Source: Microcebus murinus (taxonomy: Eukaryota; Chordata; Mammalia; Primates; Cheirogaleidae). From it: a stretch of DNA of 64,000 bases. Made by a program: the position numbers and the translations under genes. The notes under the pieces are model-generated. The model was not told the origin of the DNA and did no database searches. It saw only the letters and a list, made by a program, of their open reading frames with translations. Within the stretch, counting starts at the first letter, position 1, and each line of letters begins with the position of its first letter. This document shows positions 1 through 11,397 of this stretch, one piece after another. Where the stretch lies: NCBI RefSeq assembly GCF_040939455.1, contig NC_134107.1:12835537-12899536 (forward strand), given 5' to 3'.

Positions 1-1100
1 TTCCAGACACTGGGGTTGCTCCCTCACGAGAAAGACTGCCTTCTGTGTACAGGGCCATCTGTGAGGACTTCACCATGTATCCACTGAGCACCTACTGGGG
101 ACCAGCCCATCAGGGTCTGGCACAACGAAAGTGCTCAGTCAACATTTGTTGACTGAATGAACTAAATTCACTTCTCTCCTAGACAGTGTTCAGCAATGTT
201 GTTTCTCCTGGATTTAACACAAAAGATAAGCACGTAGTATGTGCTCACTTAACGTCAGTTGTACAAAAAAGTCCAGGATCAGAGTAGAGGGGTTGACAAG
301 GGAAGTTATGGGCTGCATGAAGGCAGAGCCCTGGGAAAGGCAGGGGAGGGGGCAACACAAACGAACGCCCCCTGGTGAGAGCTAACATCACCTTCCCAGT
401 AGCCCCAGGAGGTAGGTAACAGCATTCTCCTGTGACAGACAAGGAAAGCCCCTTGGCCAAACTCACAGGCTCCAGGAGTGAGGGAGGAGGCTCACAGGCC
501 CCCAAAGCCCATACTCTCCCCACCCACCCAGGGCATGCTCCACATTGGGGTATGGGCAGGGCGTCTAGAAGCCTCCCCACACTTGAGAAAATATCTTCCA
601 CTAGATGCCTGAAAGCCCACCCTCAGCAGGCTACTCTTTCTGGCTCCTGACTGTTGAACTGTGTGAATTTACTCACCAGACTTTTCTTCCTAATCTGCTC
701 CAGCAAACATGTAGTACGTGAAGAAAGTGTACATGTGGTAAGGACTCTAAATGTTAATTTATCTTATGGGGGGGGGGTCCCATCCCTGCCCCTACTAGGA
801 CAGCCAGTGAAATAGCCCCACCCTGGCCGAAAGGCTACAGTGAAGTGCCTCATGGAGGCACAGAGCGCTCCCCGGTTTCTGAGGAGGGGGTCATCCTTCC
901 AACGGGGCCTGGGGACAGAGCAGGGCATAGCCAGCGGTTGAGGCTGACCCAGGGTAGGCCGCAGGGAAGCTCTCCGCAGTGGTGGCTGCTGGATCCTCGG
1001 CTCCAGCCTCGCTGCACCTGAAATCCACCCACCTGGGACAAGAAAGAGTTTTGGGGGGTAAACCCCAATGGCCAAGACGCTGGGGGTTTTGGGGGTCACG
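1..1100. other. OVOL1 upstream flank, no gene seen
   Basis: Non-coding flank. Around 110-165 the motif pair GTGCTCAGTCAACATTTG and TGACTGAATGAA looks like the 3' end of an old L2 element. The rest is unique sequence with short fortuitous frames only. The human locus has an antisense lncRNA (OVOL1-AS1) on this side of OVOL1, but nothing here lets me call its exons. Confidence 0.5.
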
Positions 1101-1119
1101 GTGGACCTGTCCAGTTTAA

Positions 1120-2470
1120 ACGCCTTTTCCTCCACGAAGCCTTCCCCGCTTCGTACGCGGCCCGAGCGCGTCCAGGCCTCCCCGCCCTGCGGCCCGCGGC
1201 CCTGCGTGCCTTCCCGCACGAAGCCGGCGCCCGGCAAATACCTCTGGGCTGAACCACGAATTGCTCAGCCTGGCTCTTGGGATCCGGGGCCGCCTGGGCC
1301 CAGGCCCCGTTCAACAAGTGAGGGCCGGGCCCCCGTTCCCGCCCGGCGGCTTCGCGCCTCCTCGCCTCCTCAGGCGCCAGGCCGCGCCGGGCCCAGTCGG
1401 ACAAGTTTCATTTCATCACCCGCGGAGCGTGCGAGCGCCGGTGCAAGTAACGTTGCCCCCTCCCCGCCCTGCCCCGCTCCGCTCCCTCCGAAACTCCTGT
1501 TTGCAAACGCGAGCACGCCCGGCCCAGAGGTCCCGGGCGGGGACCGGCGGGCTGGGCAGCCGGGTACTGGATGCCTGGCGCCCGCCCCCGCCCCCGCCCT
1601 GCAGCCCCGCCCGGCCGCGAGGCCACCTCACCGGCAGCGGAATGGAAACCGGTTCGACAGGTAACAAATAGGTGGGTTGTCACCGTTATTTCCCAACGCA
1701 TGCGCCGTCGCTCCCCAGGCCACTCCAAGCTAATTAGATCAGATCAGCCCCCTCCACCCCCCGCCCCAGCCACCAACACACACCGCCGCGAGCCAATAAA
1801 GCGTGAACCCGTCCGTCCGGCTCGCACTTTAAGACTTCCCGAGCGGCCGCGGGGACGCCAGTCGAGCCAGGAGACGCTTACCTGCCGCTTCCCCCGCCGC
1901 CCGGTGCACCTGGCTGCAAGGAACCTCGTTCGGAAGGACGACGGCGACACTCGGCGGAGTTGGAAACGGCGCGCGCCGTCCGGGCACTGTTTTTCCGCGG
2001 AACGTGGGGACGCCTTGGCGACTTCTTCCCTGAACCGTGCCCCCTCCACCCGCCCCCAGCCAGCCCGGGAAAGGTGGGACGACGGCTCCCGGCTCTAGTT
2101 ACAGAAGCGGACCGTGCCCGGCGAGGAGGGTTGGAAAATGCCCCGCGCGTTCCTGGTGAAGAAGCCGTGCGTCTCCACGTGCAAGAGGAACTGGAGCGAG
2201 CTCCCCGACGAGGAGCGCGGCGAGATCTACGTGCCAGGTGAGGCGCCCGCGGCGGGTGCAGCTCCGGCGCCGGGAGCGAGTGTTTCGGCGGCCGCGGCCC
2301 CGTTAGCCCTCGGGCGCCGACCCTGGGCAGGGGGCAGGGGCAGGGGGCTGGGCCGGCGGAAGCGGGGCCGGCTGGGGGCGGGGGCTGCCAGGTGGAAGCG
2401 GGGCAGGCCCGGGGGGCGCAAGGGAGGCAACGGGGTGTGTCACCGCTTTAGCGACCCCCGGCTCTGGCGT
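1120..2470. promoter_or_regulatory. OVOL1: OVOL1 CpG-island promoter and 5' UTR
   Basis: A GC-rich, CpG-dense stretch encloses the first coding exon. A CCAAT box lies at 1793-1797 and a TTTAAG element at 1828-1833, about 310 bases upstream of the ATG, so transcription probably starts between about 1850 and 2000. The placement is inferred from motif spacing; no transcript evidence is available. Several overlapping frames on both strands here are by-products of high GC content. Confidence 0.7.
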
Positions 2471-5400
2471 CGTAAATCCTGAAAACCGGGACTTTCATGA
2501 GGCGGGAGGAGGGCACTGGAGCGATGCCACTTTGGGGGGCAGGGAGCGAGCAGGAGTTTCGGCGGAGGTTTGTGCTAAATGTAAGAGAAGACCCAGAGCT
2601 CAAGCCGCTTGCTTAGGTCTCCCGTCCTCCCCCACGGCACTGCGGGCGGGCTGGGGTGAGGGTCGGGCGGCTCTGGCCCGGCTGTCCCCGCGCAGTGCGC
2701 CGAGACGGTGGGGAAGGCGCCCGCCCTACCCCGCTTGCCCTTAAGACAAAGGTGGGATCGGGTCGCACCTGTTAGAAACGTACTTCCTTCAACCTTGCAG
2801 AAGACACCATTGAGCGGAGAGCGGTGTAAAGGAGCCCACCTCAGGCCCCCCGGGGGACCAGGCCTGGGGAAGCTGGTGCACCCAGTTTATTTTTGGCAGA
2901 CGCCTTGACAGCGTCAACTGTGAATGAGTAACCCGAGTTGTTTCTTCCTCCAGTGGCGTCTTCCCCTGCAAGCCCTGAGAACACTTCTGCCCCTCTGTCC
3001 TTCCCCTGCCCCCACCAAAGTCTTTGGTCCGGAGAAAGCCAGCTTCCTTCGCAACTCCCCCTCCCCAGGCCTTGGGGGTGGGGCAGGGATGCACGGAACC
3101 CCCGCCCAGCGCCTCCGAGGGGGGAGAGGTTGTAATTAACCAACCGTCTTTGACCCTTGATCTGCAGGCTCCCTGGCACCGCCCAGGCCTTGTAGGAGAG
3201 TGGGGAAATGAGGGCAGCGGTGAGGGGCCCAGTGAGGGCTCTTGCCTCAGTTTCTTTTCTGAATAAGCTATTGGAGACAGTGGTGTAGTGGTGAGGTCTT
3301 TGTGGCCTGACCTGCCAGGATCCCAGGGCCTGTGTTGCTGGTGGAATGTTTCATCTTAACCTGCTCTCAAGTAGCCGGGCCCCTCTTCTGTAGCCTCCTG
3401 AAAGCAAGGGAATGTGCTAGAAGGTCCTGATGACCCCACTGGGGAAAATGAGGGAAAAAGGGACGTGAGTGGCCTCCCCACCTAAGGTGGATCAGGGTGT
3501 GGCTCAGGGCTCTGTGTATAGCTTCTGGCTTCACCAAGTCCCCAGCCAGCTGACTGGTTCTCCACCTCTGGAAGGGCCGCAGAGGGCCGGAGCCCCTTTC
3601 CTTGCTTCTGCCTCCACCCCAACCTGTGTTTGACTTGCTGCTTAGCTGCTCCTTGGGATCTGATAAACTGAACTTGGACTGTGTTAAAGGTGAGCTGAGC
3701 CTTGAGCCAGACTCAGTGTGCTGTTATTTTTAGTTTTATTTCACATCTCAATCAGTAACAGATCATGTGTTGACTTTTACAAAGGACAAAGAAATTCCGT
3801 TTGTTTAAATCATTGACTTCCTTTCGTCCTGGTGATTTCCCCCCACAGTTCTGGTGGCCACAGTGGGAGTGTGTGGGGGGCAACGGGGAGACCTGTGCCC
3901 CAGGGGCTGACCCATCAGGGGCATGGGGGGGGCTTTGGGGTGGTCTGCGCCACCTGCTGCTGCTGCCCAGGTGAGGGAGACCTGCAGGCCACTTGCTCGG
4001 GAGGATCTTGCAGGAATTTGGGTGGGGGGTCGAATCTCCAGCGATTGGGTGAGAATTTGCCCTTACTGCTCTGGTGAGGGGAGAATCCTGTGAGGTCAAG
4101 TAAAGGGTAGAACTTACAGAATTTATTTTTAACTTTAAAAGCCATGCAGCCCACTGAACAGTTTTCCCACAGTTTGTGGAAATGAGAAAGGGAACGTCCG
4201 CAGTCCACGCTCGGGTGCCTCAGATGGCTGGAGATGGGGGGGGGCTGTTTTGTGGTGGCCTGTCCCCTGCCTGGCTAGGCCATTCCATCACCAGCCAACC
4301 ATGACCCCAGGAGCCGGCTGGGCACGTTTCCGTCACCCCACCTCACAGACTCCCGGCACGTTGTAACCAGCTAAGCACTGACCCTGTTGGCACTGGGAGG
4401 GCTGGGGAACATGGGAGCGTCTGAGTTCTGACCTTCCCGCCAGGTTCCTCTGAGACCCTCAAAGCATCACAGGGACATCCACCTGGAAGGAAGTTCTACT
4501 GGTCAAAGATGCCAGACCCCAGCCTGGCAACTCTGATCCAGGGCCCCAGTCTGACGATCACACGGGCCTTTCTCCCCCAGGCAGAATTCTAGGCTTCCTG
4601 CTTCCAGGGCAGAATCTTTCTCCTGGGAAGAGGTAGAAGCCAGTTCCATTCGCCCTGGGAGACTCGAAAGGGTTAGTTAGTGGTTCGGGTACCACCTTGA
4701 GGTTCCCGCTCCTCTCCCCTCCCTGCCTATCTGCTTTGTTATGTCAATATTGACTGTGGAGTGACAGGGAGTAATGCTGGTTCCTTGAGGATGAACCCAG
4801 GCACCTGTGTCCAGGGGTAAATTCCAACTTGTAGGCTGATGGTGCCTCTAGGCCCCAGCCCTGCTGCGGGAAATCTCAAGGCCAGGAAGGCGCTTGAGGA
4901 TAGACTGAGCCTGGGAGCAACCAGGCCTCCCCCAGGCCTCTGGCCGCCCTCTTCACGCTCACCTTTCACTGCTGGGCTGAGCCGTAGGAGACTGCAGCTG
5001 CCCGTAGGGAACACAGCTGCCCGTAGGGAACACGGCCCAGCCTCACTCTGCCACTAGACAGTGTGGGGACTTGGCAGCTCTTTCCCGGCTAGTCCGAAAG
5101 GCTGAGGAAGTCAGCTTTGGGCTGCAGAGTACCTGCGTGGGGGTGAGAGGAGGTGGCGGGTAGGGAGAGCTTAGCCTCTGAGGATTATTCTAGTAATTCC
5201 TGGGAAGTGTTTGGCAGTGAACGAGATGTTTGCTGTGCTCCCCAGGGAGTGAGGCTGGGAGAGTGGACAGCTAGACAGCGGACAGGGACAGAAGAGGTAC
5301 TGGGGCCCAGGAAACTGGACTAGATGGGACTCCAACCTGTCCCACAGGGTACTGTCACCCAAGCTGTTGTTTGTCCTGAGTTTGGGTGTCCCAAGATGGA

Positions 5401-8400
5401 AGCCTGCCAGACCGTTTGTCCCAGAAAGAGAGCAGGTGAGGGCGAGTCTGTTGGCCGCAGGGAGGGTGGCGAGGGAAGCCTGGCTATTGCCAAGGACAGG
5501 GTTCCTCTGTGTCATCGTTCATTTTCCACATGTACCGTACAGAGTCCTGAGGGGCTGCCAGGCCTGTGCTGGGCTGGAGGGTGGGAGGATGCGGGGAGGC
5601 ACAGCTCCCAGATGTTCCGTGCCCGGCACCCTGGTGCGGGAGCTGAGGTGCACAGTTTTGCTTCATCATGGACACTGAGTGAAAAATGGTTGAGAAAGGG
5701 GGAAAAGACATTGCCAGAGAGAAGAACTTCTGGCAGTTCACAGAATAGAAACAAAAGGCTGAGAAACCTGTGTGCTTCTGTGGCTGCCCACCTCTGCCAG
5801 GGGCTGGCACTGGATCCTTTCGGGCTACTGCTAGCTGATCTGCAGGGACTGCGGAGACAGGCAGGGGGACACCAGCCTTCCTGATAAGGGAGCAAGGCTG
5901 CGGGTAACCAGCCTGGCTGTGCTGATACACTGGGTTCCTGCCTCACGTTCAGAATCGAGCTGACCCCCCCATGGCCTAGGGCAGCATTGTCACCAGCACC
6001 CGCAGTCAGCTGGGGCCCAGAGGGCTGGGTGGCCTTGAGTCTGCTTCACTTGCTCTTCCCAGAGAGCCAGGGACCAGGCCTCATGCCCAGCCTTGTCCTG
6101 AGGCCCTGGATGGGGCAGGACCTGGCACTCTGTCCAGCAGTTAGGCCAGTAGCTGTCAATCGAGAGAGAGGGGACTTGCGGAGGGTAAGGTAGGAGACGG
6201 CCTTGCATGAGCAGCTGCTCTGCTCTGGGCCTGGCCCTCAACATCACCAGGTGGAGGCAAGTTGGGCCAACAGGAGGGGAAGCTACGAGCCCCTGAGGGC
6301 GTAGGGAGAGGGCTGGGTTGGTTTGGCCTTGCCACACTCCACAGCTGTGGGCGGGCGATGAGTAGCCACAGCAGCCACCACCTTGCCGGAAACATCTAAT
6401 TACGGGACAGAGAGCAGCACAAGCAGGGCCCAACCAGTTCTGCTTCCTGCCTCCTGACACACATCGACACTCAGTGACGGGGTGGCACGCCAGTGCGCAC
6501 TCCCTGTGCGTGCAGCTGTGGCAGGGACACACGGGGGTGGCAGGGAGACAGGTTTGGCGGGGCAGGTGGGATAAGGCAAACATCCACCCTGGCAACGGCA
6601 CCACCCGTCCAGCCTCCCCTGCCCCTCGCTCAGGGTAGAGGCGGCCCGCAGCCAAACCAGGCTGGCTCAGCGCCATCCCAGCCCCCAGCCAGCACCAGCA
6701 TGGTGGGTTTGTGTGGAGCAGCAGGGCAGTCAAGGGACACAGGTTTCTTCCCAAACTGACTTGGATCCTCACGACCCTCATCCCCAGCCTCCCCTCTCAT
6801 GGAGCAAGGAAGCCCAGAGCAGCCATTCTTGCAGGCTCAGCCAGTCTCTGTGCACAGCTCGGGGGCCGCACTCATGCCATCCAGCACGGACAGCAGAGGG
6901 TAGAGGTTCCTGTTTGTCTCTACTTGGATTGAGAAATGGGAGCTGTCATCCAGCTTTGAATTCTCAGCCCAGGTCTCCAATAGCTTGTGAGCTGGCATCA
7001 GAAGCTGCCGGCTGAACCTCGCCCACCCCAGCCCCAGCCCCTTGGTTTCTGATGGCTCCCGCTGCAGGAGCCAGGCTGAGCTGCCACCGGGCTCAGAGAG
7101 GTGTGACACTAGCTCAGAGGCCAGGCCAGGGCCAGGCACTGGTGAATCAACACCTGGAATGAGGTGGCTCATTAAAGGCCCCCGGACAGACGGACGCCAG
7201 CGCCTGCAGGACGGGTTCTGGGCGGCGGCAGACACATTCTTCGCCTCTCAGACCTTTGTTGTATTTTGAGGGGGCGAGAGCCAGGGCCTCTCCCGAAACT
7301 TCAGTGCTTTCATACGAGCCCTTACGTGGTCACGTACCCCCACTTGCCCATGTCCCACCCATCCTGGGAGAGGGGCTGAGGGCAGCAGCCCTCCTGCCTG
7401 TGCCCTTGGCCCCTCTCTGCCCCTCTGGTCTGGGGCCGCAGGGCACAGAGGCCTCACTCGTGGTTCTGAAATCCTAAATCAGCCTCCCCCACCCCTCTCT
7501 GAAGCTCACTCTTCCTTTCTGTCCTAGGTCTCTTGATTTTTCCTTCCAAAGCTTGGAAAATGTCCCTAGCTTGTGGATTTTAAGTACATAGCTTAGGCTC
7601 TTTGGAAGAAAAACACTGACTAACTTGAAACATTAGACCGTTGCCCCAGCTCTGCTGGCTCTTCCAGCCCCATCTCCTGTGTCCCTCAAGAGCACTCGTC
7701 CTTGTCCTCTCTGGTCAGGACTAGGCCTGCGGTCGGAAGCCAAACCTCCCCGTCCCCGTTCAGTGTGAGGTGTCCGCCCGGGGAGCGGCACCGTAAAAGG
7801 GCTGCCAGGTATCGGTGCCGCCACCACTGCTGGAGGGAGCCCAGCCCGACTGCGCAAGAGCAAGCGGTCCCTGCTGTGGGGGAGGGTTGTGGAGCCTGGC
7901 AGGCCTCTGAGACTGTTCCGCCTGCATCCACCTGCTGCTCCCTGACCTCCTCCTTGTTCCACCCACCGGCCCGTTTGCCTCCGGAGCTGGTCTGGCTAGG
8001 TGCGGGGAGCCTGGAGCCCTGATGAGCTGCAGCAAGGACCAGCCAGCCCACAGGAAGAAGGGGCTGGGGCCACCCAAACCCCAAAGCCAGCAGCTAAATC
8101 TGCTTGGAGCAGCTCAGACCACTAGGGACCCTTCTGGGCCAAGGATGAGTGTCAAAGAGCTATGCCTGGGCACAGGGCCTCAGTTGGCAGAGAGTGGACG
8201 GGGCCTGGAATCCAGAGGGACTGGCCCAGGTGGGGCAGGCAGACAACTCTAGAGGGCTAATTGGCAGGGCAGCTGGGGCCTCCCAGTTCCGCTAAGACAC
8301 AAATTACTCAGCGGGCAGTGGCGCTTGGCTGGCGTCACCTGCAATTACCTTAATAGGGCGTGAGGGAGGTACAGCGTGTGGTGGGTTGGGGGCAGCCCCA

Positions 8401-11397
8401 CTCTGCTGCATGCCTGCAAGGGGAGGCTCCAGGTTCTAGCCAGCTCACTGCCAGGGAACCACCTAGAAACCCCACTGGATCCTCTATTCTCTACCATGGC
8501 CTTCACCTGGATATTCTCTCCCTAGTCAGCCTGGGCTTCTGCCCACCACAGCCCTACCGAGAGCCGGAACCATCAGTGGCCGAACCCCCTTCCTACCCGC
8601 TAGCTTTGGACATGAGCCTTCGGGACGCCAGCTATAGTGTAGCCCCTGCACCTTGCGTGGTGGCCCAGCTGCCCTCAGAAGACATGGGCCGCCTGACAGA
8701 CCCCCAGAGCAGAGACCACGGCTTCCTGCGCACCAAGATGAAGGTGAGGACTCTCACACTGTCTCAGAGGACCAGGAGCTTGTGTACACCCATGTCCAGC
8801 TCATGAGATGTGGCACAAATGAGACGTAGACAGAGACTGACCTGGGACCGGGGCCAAGGTTTCTGTAGAGAAGTGAACTTAGCCGGGGCACAAATGGGGG
8901 AGGAGAAAAGAAGTAGGTCTGAAGTTCTCCAGAGTCCATGGGTGGTTCAGTCTAGTTTCTGCCCACAGGAGGCCAGAGGAGCCACAGGACGAGCTTATCC
9001 TCTTGACACAAGTTCTAGGCTAAGCAGTCAGACATGAGCCGGCTCAGCTCTGCCTCCTTGGCTCCTGCCTGTGCCGCGCTGAGAGAGAGATCTGGAGTCA
9101 GGCACAGTGGTTAACTGTCCCCTGAGGCACATGCCAGCGATCACCTCGCCCAGGTCTGTTGTGCCCAGCACCTGCCAGCGTCCAAGGCCTGGCATCTAGG
9201 GCAGGGCCTAGACGAGCAAACCCCCTGCATTCAGCAGCACAAGCAACGAGGAGGACTCGAGGCGGCAGAGAGCACAAGCCACAGGGCTGGCCCTGGCTGA
9301 GTCTGTGTTCCTGAAAGCTCCAGGATCCAGGAGCTTCTGCCAGCAGGGATCTAGCAGAAGGGTACTCCTCACAGCACTGTCCTATGTGCCAAGAGACTGG
9401 CAAGAACTGGCAGTGGAGTGCTGGGCCCTTCTCTGCTGCCTGCGGAGGCCAAGTGTGTGTGGAAACTGTGGGGGATGGCTGAGACGTGTGCTGTGTGGCT
9501 GGCTAGAGCCACCTGATGCTCACGGTCCCCTAAGCCACCCTCGGGCCCTTCTCCCACTCCCTGGACTTTGGGTAGGGAGGGCATGGAGCAAGAACAGAAG
9601 GGACAGGACAGCAGACGAGCTGGGCAGTGAGTCCTGTTCCCAAAGGCCTTGACTAGGTACATTCAAAAGCAGGACAGAGTGAGGGGTAGTGACCGAGGTG
9701 GTGTGGAGTGACGGGTGCTGGGATTGTAGGAGTTGCCAGTGATGAGGCCACCCTCACAATGTACAGGCAACCTCCACAATGTTAACAGAGGTGGAGCATC
9801 GAGCACGTCACCCTGTGCTGGTCACACCTGGAGAGCTGCTGCAACTGTTCTGGGCAGCACACTTTCAAAGGTGTCTGGTGGCATCCAGGATTTGCTCCAA
9901 ATAATCCCAGGCCAGGGGGAAGTAGGGAGGCAGAGGTGACATAAGATCGGTCCTGAGTGACAGGGCACAGGGCTCATGCTGTTAGTCTCTGGTCTCTCCA
10001 CTTCAGTACACGTTTGAAGTTTTCCATAATTAAAAAAAAACAAAAGCCTTCCTAGGTAAGAAGGTCCTCAGGGTGGCAAAAGGGCTCAGACTGTGCCATG
10101 CAGGCCTGGCTCAAGTAAAGCGTGAGCTGGGCTGGCCTGGGACGGGGCTCCAGGCTCTCTGTGGTGCCCCGGCCTGCAATGCCCGCCGCAGAGACTGTGG
10201 CATGGGCATTTCCCGTCCTGAGGGGAAGAACAGGGTGGATGCGAGCAGGAACTACAGTCAGATTTGGCCTCTGTTAAGGGGAACTTCTAACAGGGAGAGT
10301 TGTTGAGGATGAAATAGCTGCTTCTGCAGGTGGTGAAGGAGGGCCTGGTGACAGCCTTGAAAGGGAACTCGGGGACCCAACTGGAAGCTGTACCATGACC
10401 CAAAGGTTCCTCCCACCCCCACACTGCTGACCTCTGGGCAAAGGCACAGAGCTTTTGCCTCTAGAGGGTGGACACTGCTTTCCTCAGGGGGACTGGGGCT
10501 GGCGTCTGTGTCTTCCTGTCTGCCAGCCTGCAGCCCCAGCTTCTAGATGTATGTCACAAATACTGTCCTCACCCACAGGTGACCCTGGGGGACAGTCCCA
10601 GTGGAGACCTCTTCACTTGCCACATCTGCCAGAAGGCCTTCACCTACCAGCGCATGCTGAATCGCCACATGAAGTGTCACAATGACGTCAAGAGGCACCT
10701 CTGCACGTACTGTGGGAAGGGCTTCAACGACACCTTTGACCTCAAGAGACACGTCCGGACCCACACAGGTAAGCGGAAGCCCGAAGCTATCGGGGTGGTG
10801 CTCCGACACCAGGAGGGGACACAGCAGACCTGCCTAGCTCAGGCACATAGATTCCAGCAAACCCTGCTTTCCCTTGGTGAGGGGCAGCCCAGCAGAGGCA
10901 CTGGAGCTCAGAGCAGAAGTCCTCCCAGTTTCATCTGTTAGGACTTTGGATTTGAGAGCCACTTGGGAACTTGGCAGTGGACAGGCCTCTGTCCATCCCT
11001 CTGCCCTAGAGTCAGCTATCCCGTCCTTTGTGTACGGAAGCTGCCGACAGGTTCTGAGGTCCCTGTCAGGTCTCTGATGCCAGCCCCTGTCCTCCCTGCA
11101 GGCGTGCGGCCCTACAAGTGCAGCCTGTGTGACAAGGCCTTCACTCAGCGCTGCTCCCTGGAGTCTCACCTCAAGAAGATCCACGGTGTGCAGCAGAAGT
11201 ACGCATACAAGGAGCGGCGGGCCAAGCTGTATGTGTGCGAGGAGTGTGGCTGCACGTCCGAGAGCCAGGAGGGCCATGTCCTGCACCTGAAGGAGCACCA
11301 CCCTGACAGTCCGCTGCTGCGCAAGACCTCCAAGAAGGTGGCCGTGGCCCTGCAGAACACTGTCACTTCCTTGCTGCAGGGCAGTTCCCACCTGTGA
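2138..11397 (+). CDS. OVOL1: OVO-like zinc finger transcription factor 1, 4 coding exons, 267 aa
   Basis: Coding exons are 2138-2237, 8526-8743, 10579-10768 and 11102-11397. All introns are GT-AG, phases agree, and the joined frame is 267 codons, the human length. The N-terminus MPRAFLVKK is a SNAG-type repressor motif. Four C2H2 fingers follow: about 120-140 (C120, C123, H136, H140), 148-168, 176-197, and an atypical fourth at 215-236 with a long H-x3-H/H end. The TG-V-RPYKC linker between fingers 2 and 3 spans the last intron. The ATG has A at -3 and is preceded by a CpG island. OVOL1 is a nuclear DNA-binding repressor; the family controls epidermal and hair differentiation, epithelial identity and germ-cell meiosis. 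In human it is followed by SNX32, as here. The gene looks intact, with only scattered substitutions in the linker region (residues 34-106). Confidence 0.97.
2238..8525 (+). other. OVOL1: OVOL1 intron 1, largely repeat-free
   Basis: A 6.3-kb intron without any recognisable young SINE, unlike the intergenic DNA downstream. Frames here (for example 5990-6781 on the minus strand) show no family resemblance. TCF/LEF-like CTTTGA and CCTTGATC motifs occur near 3145-3165 and a CCTTTGTT motif near 7252. Single short motifs of this kind are weak evidence. Confidence 0.6.
8240..8360. promoter_or_regulatory. candidate intronic regulatory element upstream of OVOL1 exon 2
   Basis: About 120 bases with closely packed sites: CTAATTGG, a CAAATTACTC stretch, the E-box TCACCTG and CAATTACCTTAA, within otherwise GC-rich intron sequence 170-290 bases before exon 2. 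The A/T-rich homeodomain-like cores stand out from their surroundings. This is inference from motif density only; no conservation could be computed. Confidence 0.3.
8744..10578 (+). other. OVOL1: OVOL1 intron 2
   Basis: Unique sequence. A TTCCATAATTAAAAAAAAAC tail near 10020-10040 resembles the end of an old LINE fragment. No exon, RNA gene or young repeat was recognised. Intron 3 (10769-11101) is short and likewise featureless. Confidence 0.6.

Noticed and set aside
2114..2482. 122-codon continuation of the OVOL1 exon 1 frame
   Set aside because: It reads through the GTGAGG donor at 2238 into intron 1. Joining to 8526 restores the conserved YVP-VSLGFCPP junction.
5990..6781. 263-codon minus-strand frame in OVOL1 intron 1
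   Set aside because: No domain, no supporting splice or promoter signals, and several shorter frames overlap it on both strands.
6870..6900. REST/NRSF-like site (CCAGCACGGACAGCAG)
   Set aside because: Both half-sites are present but the normal spacer between them is missing, so the canonical 21-base motif is not met.
10963..11397. 144-codon frame starting before the last OVOL1 exon
   Set aside because: Its first 46 codons are intron 3; the real exon starts at 11102 after the CAG acceptor, in the same phase.
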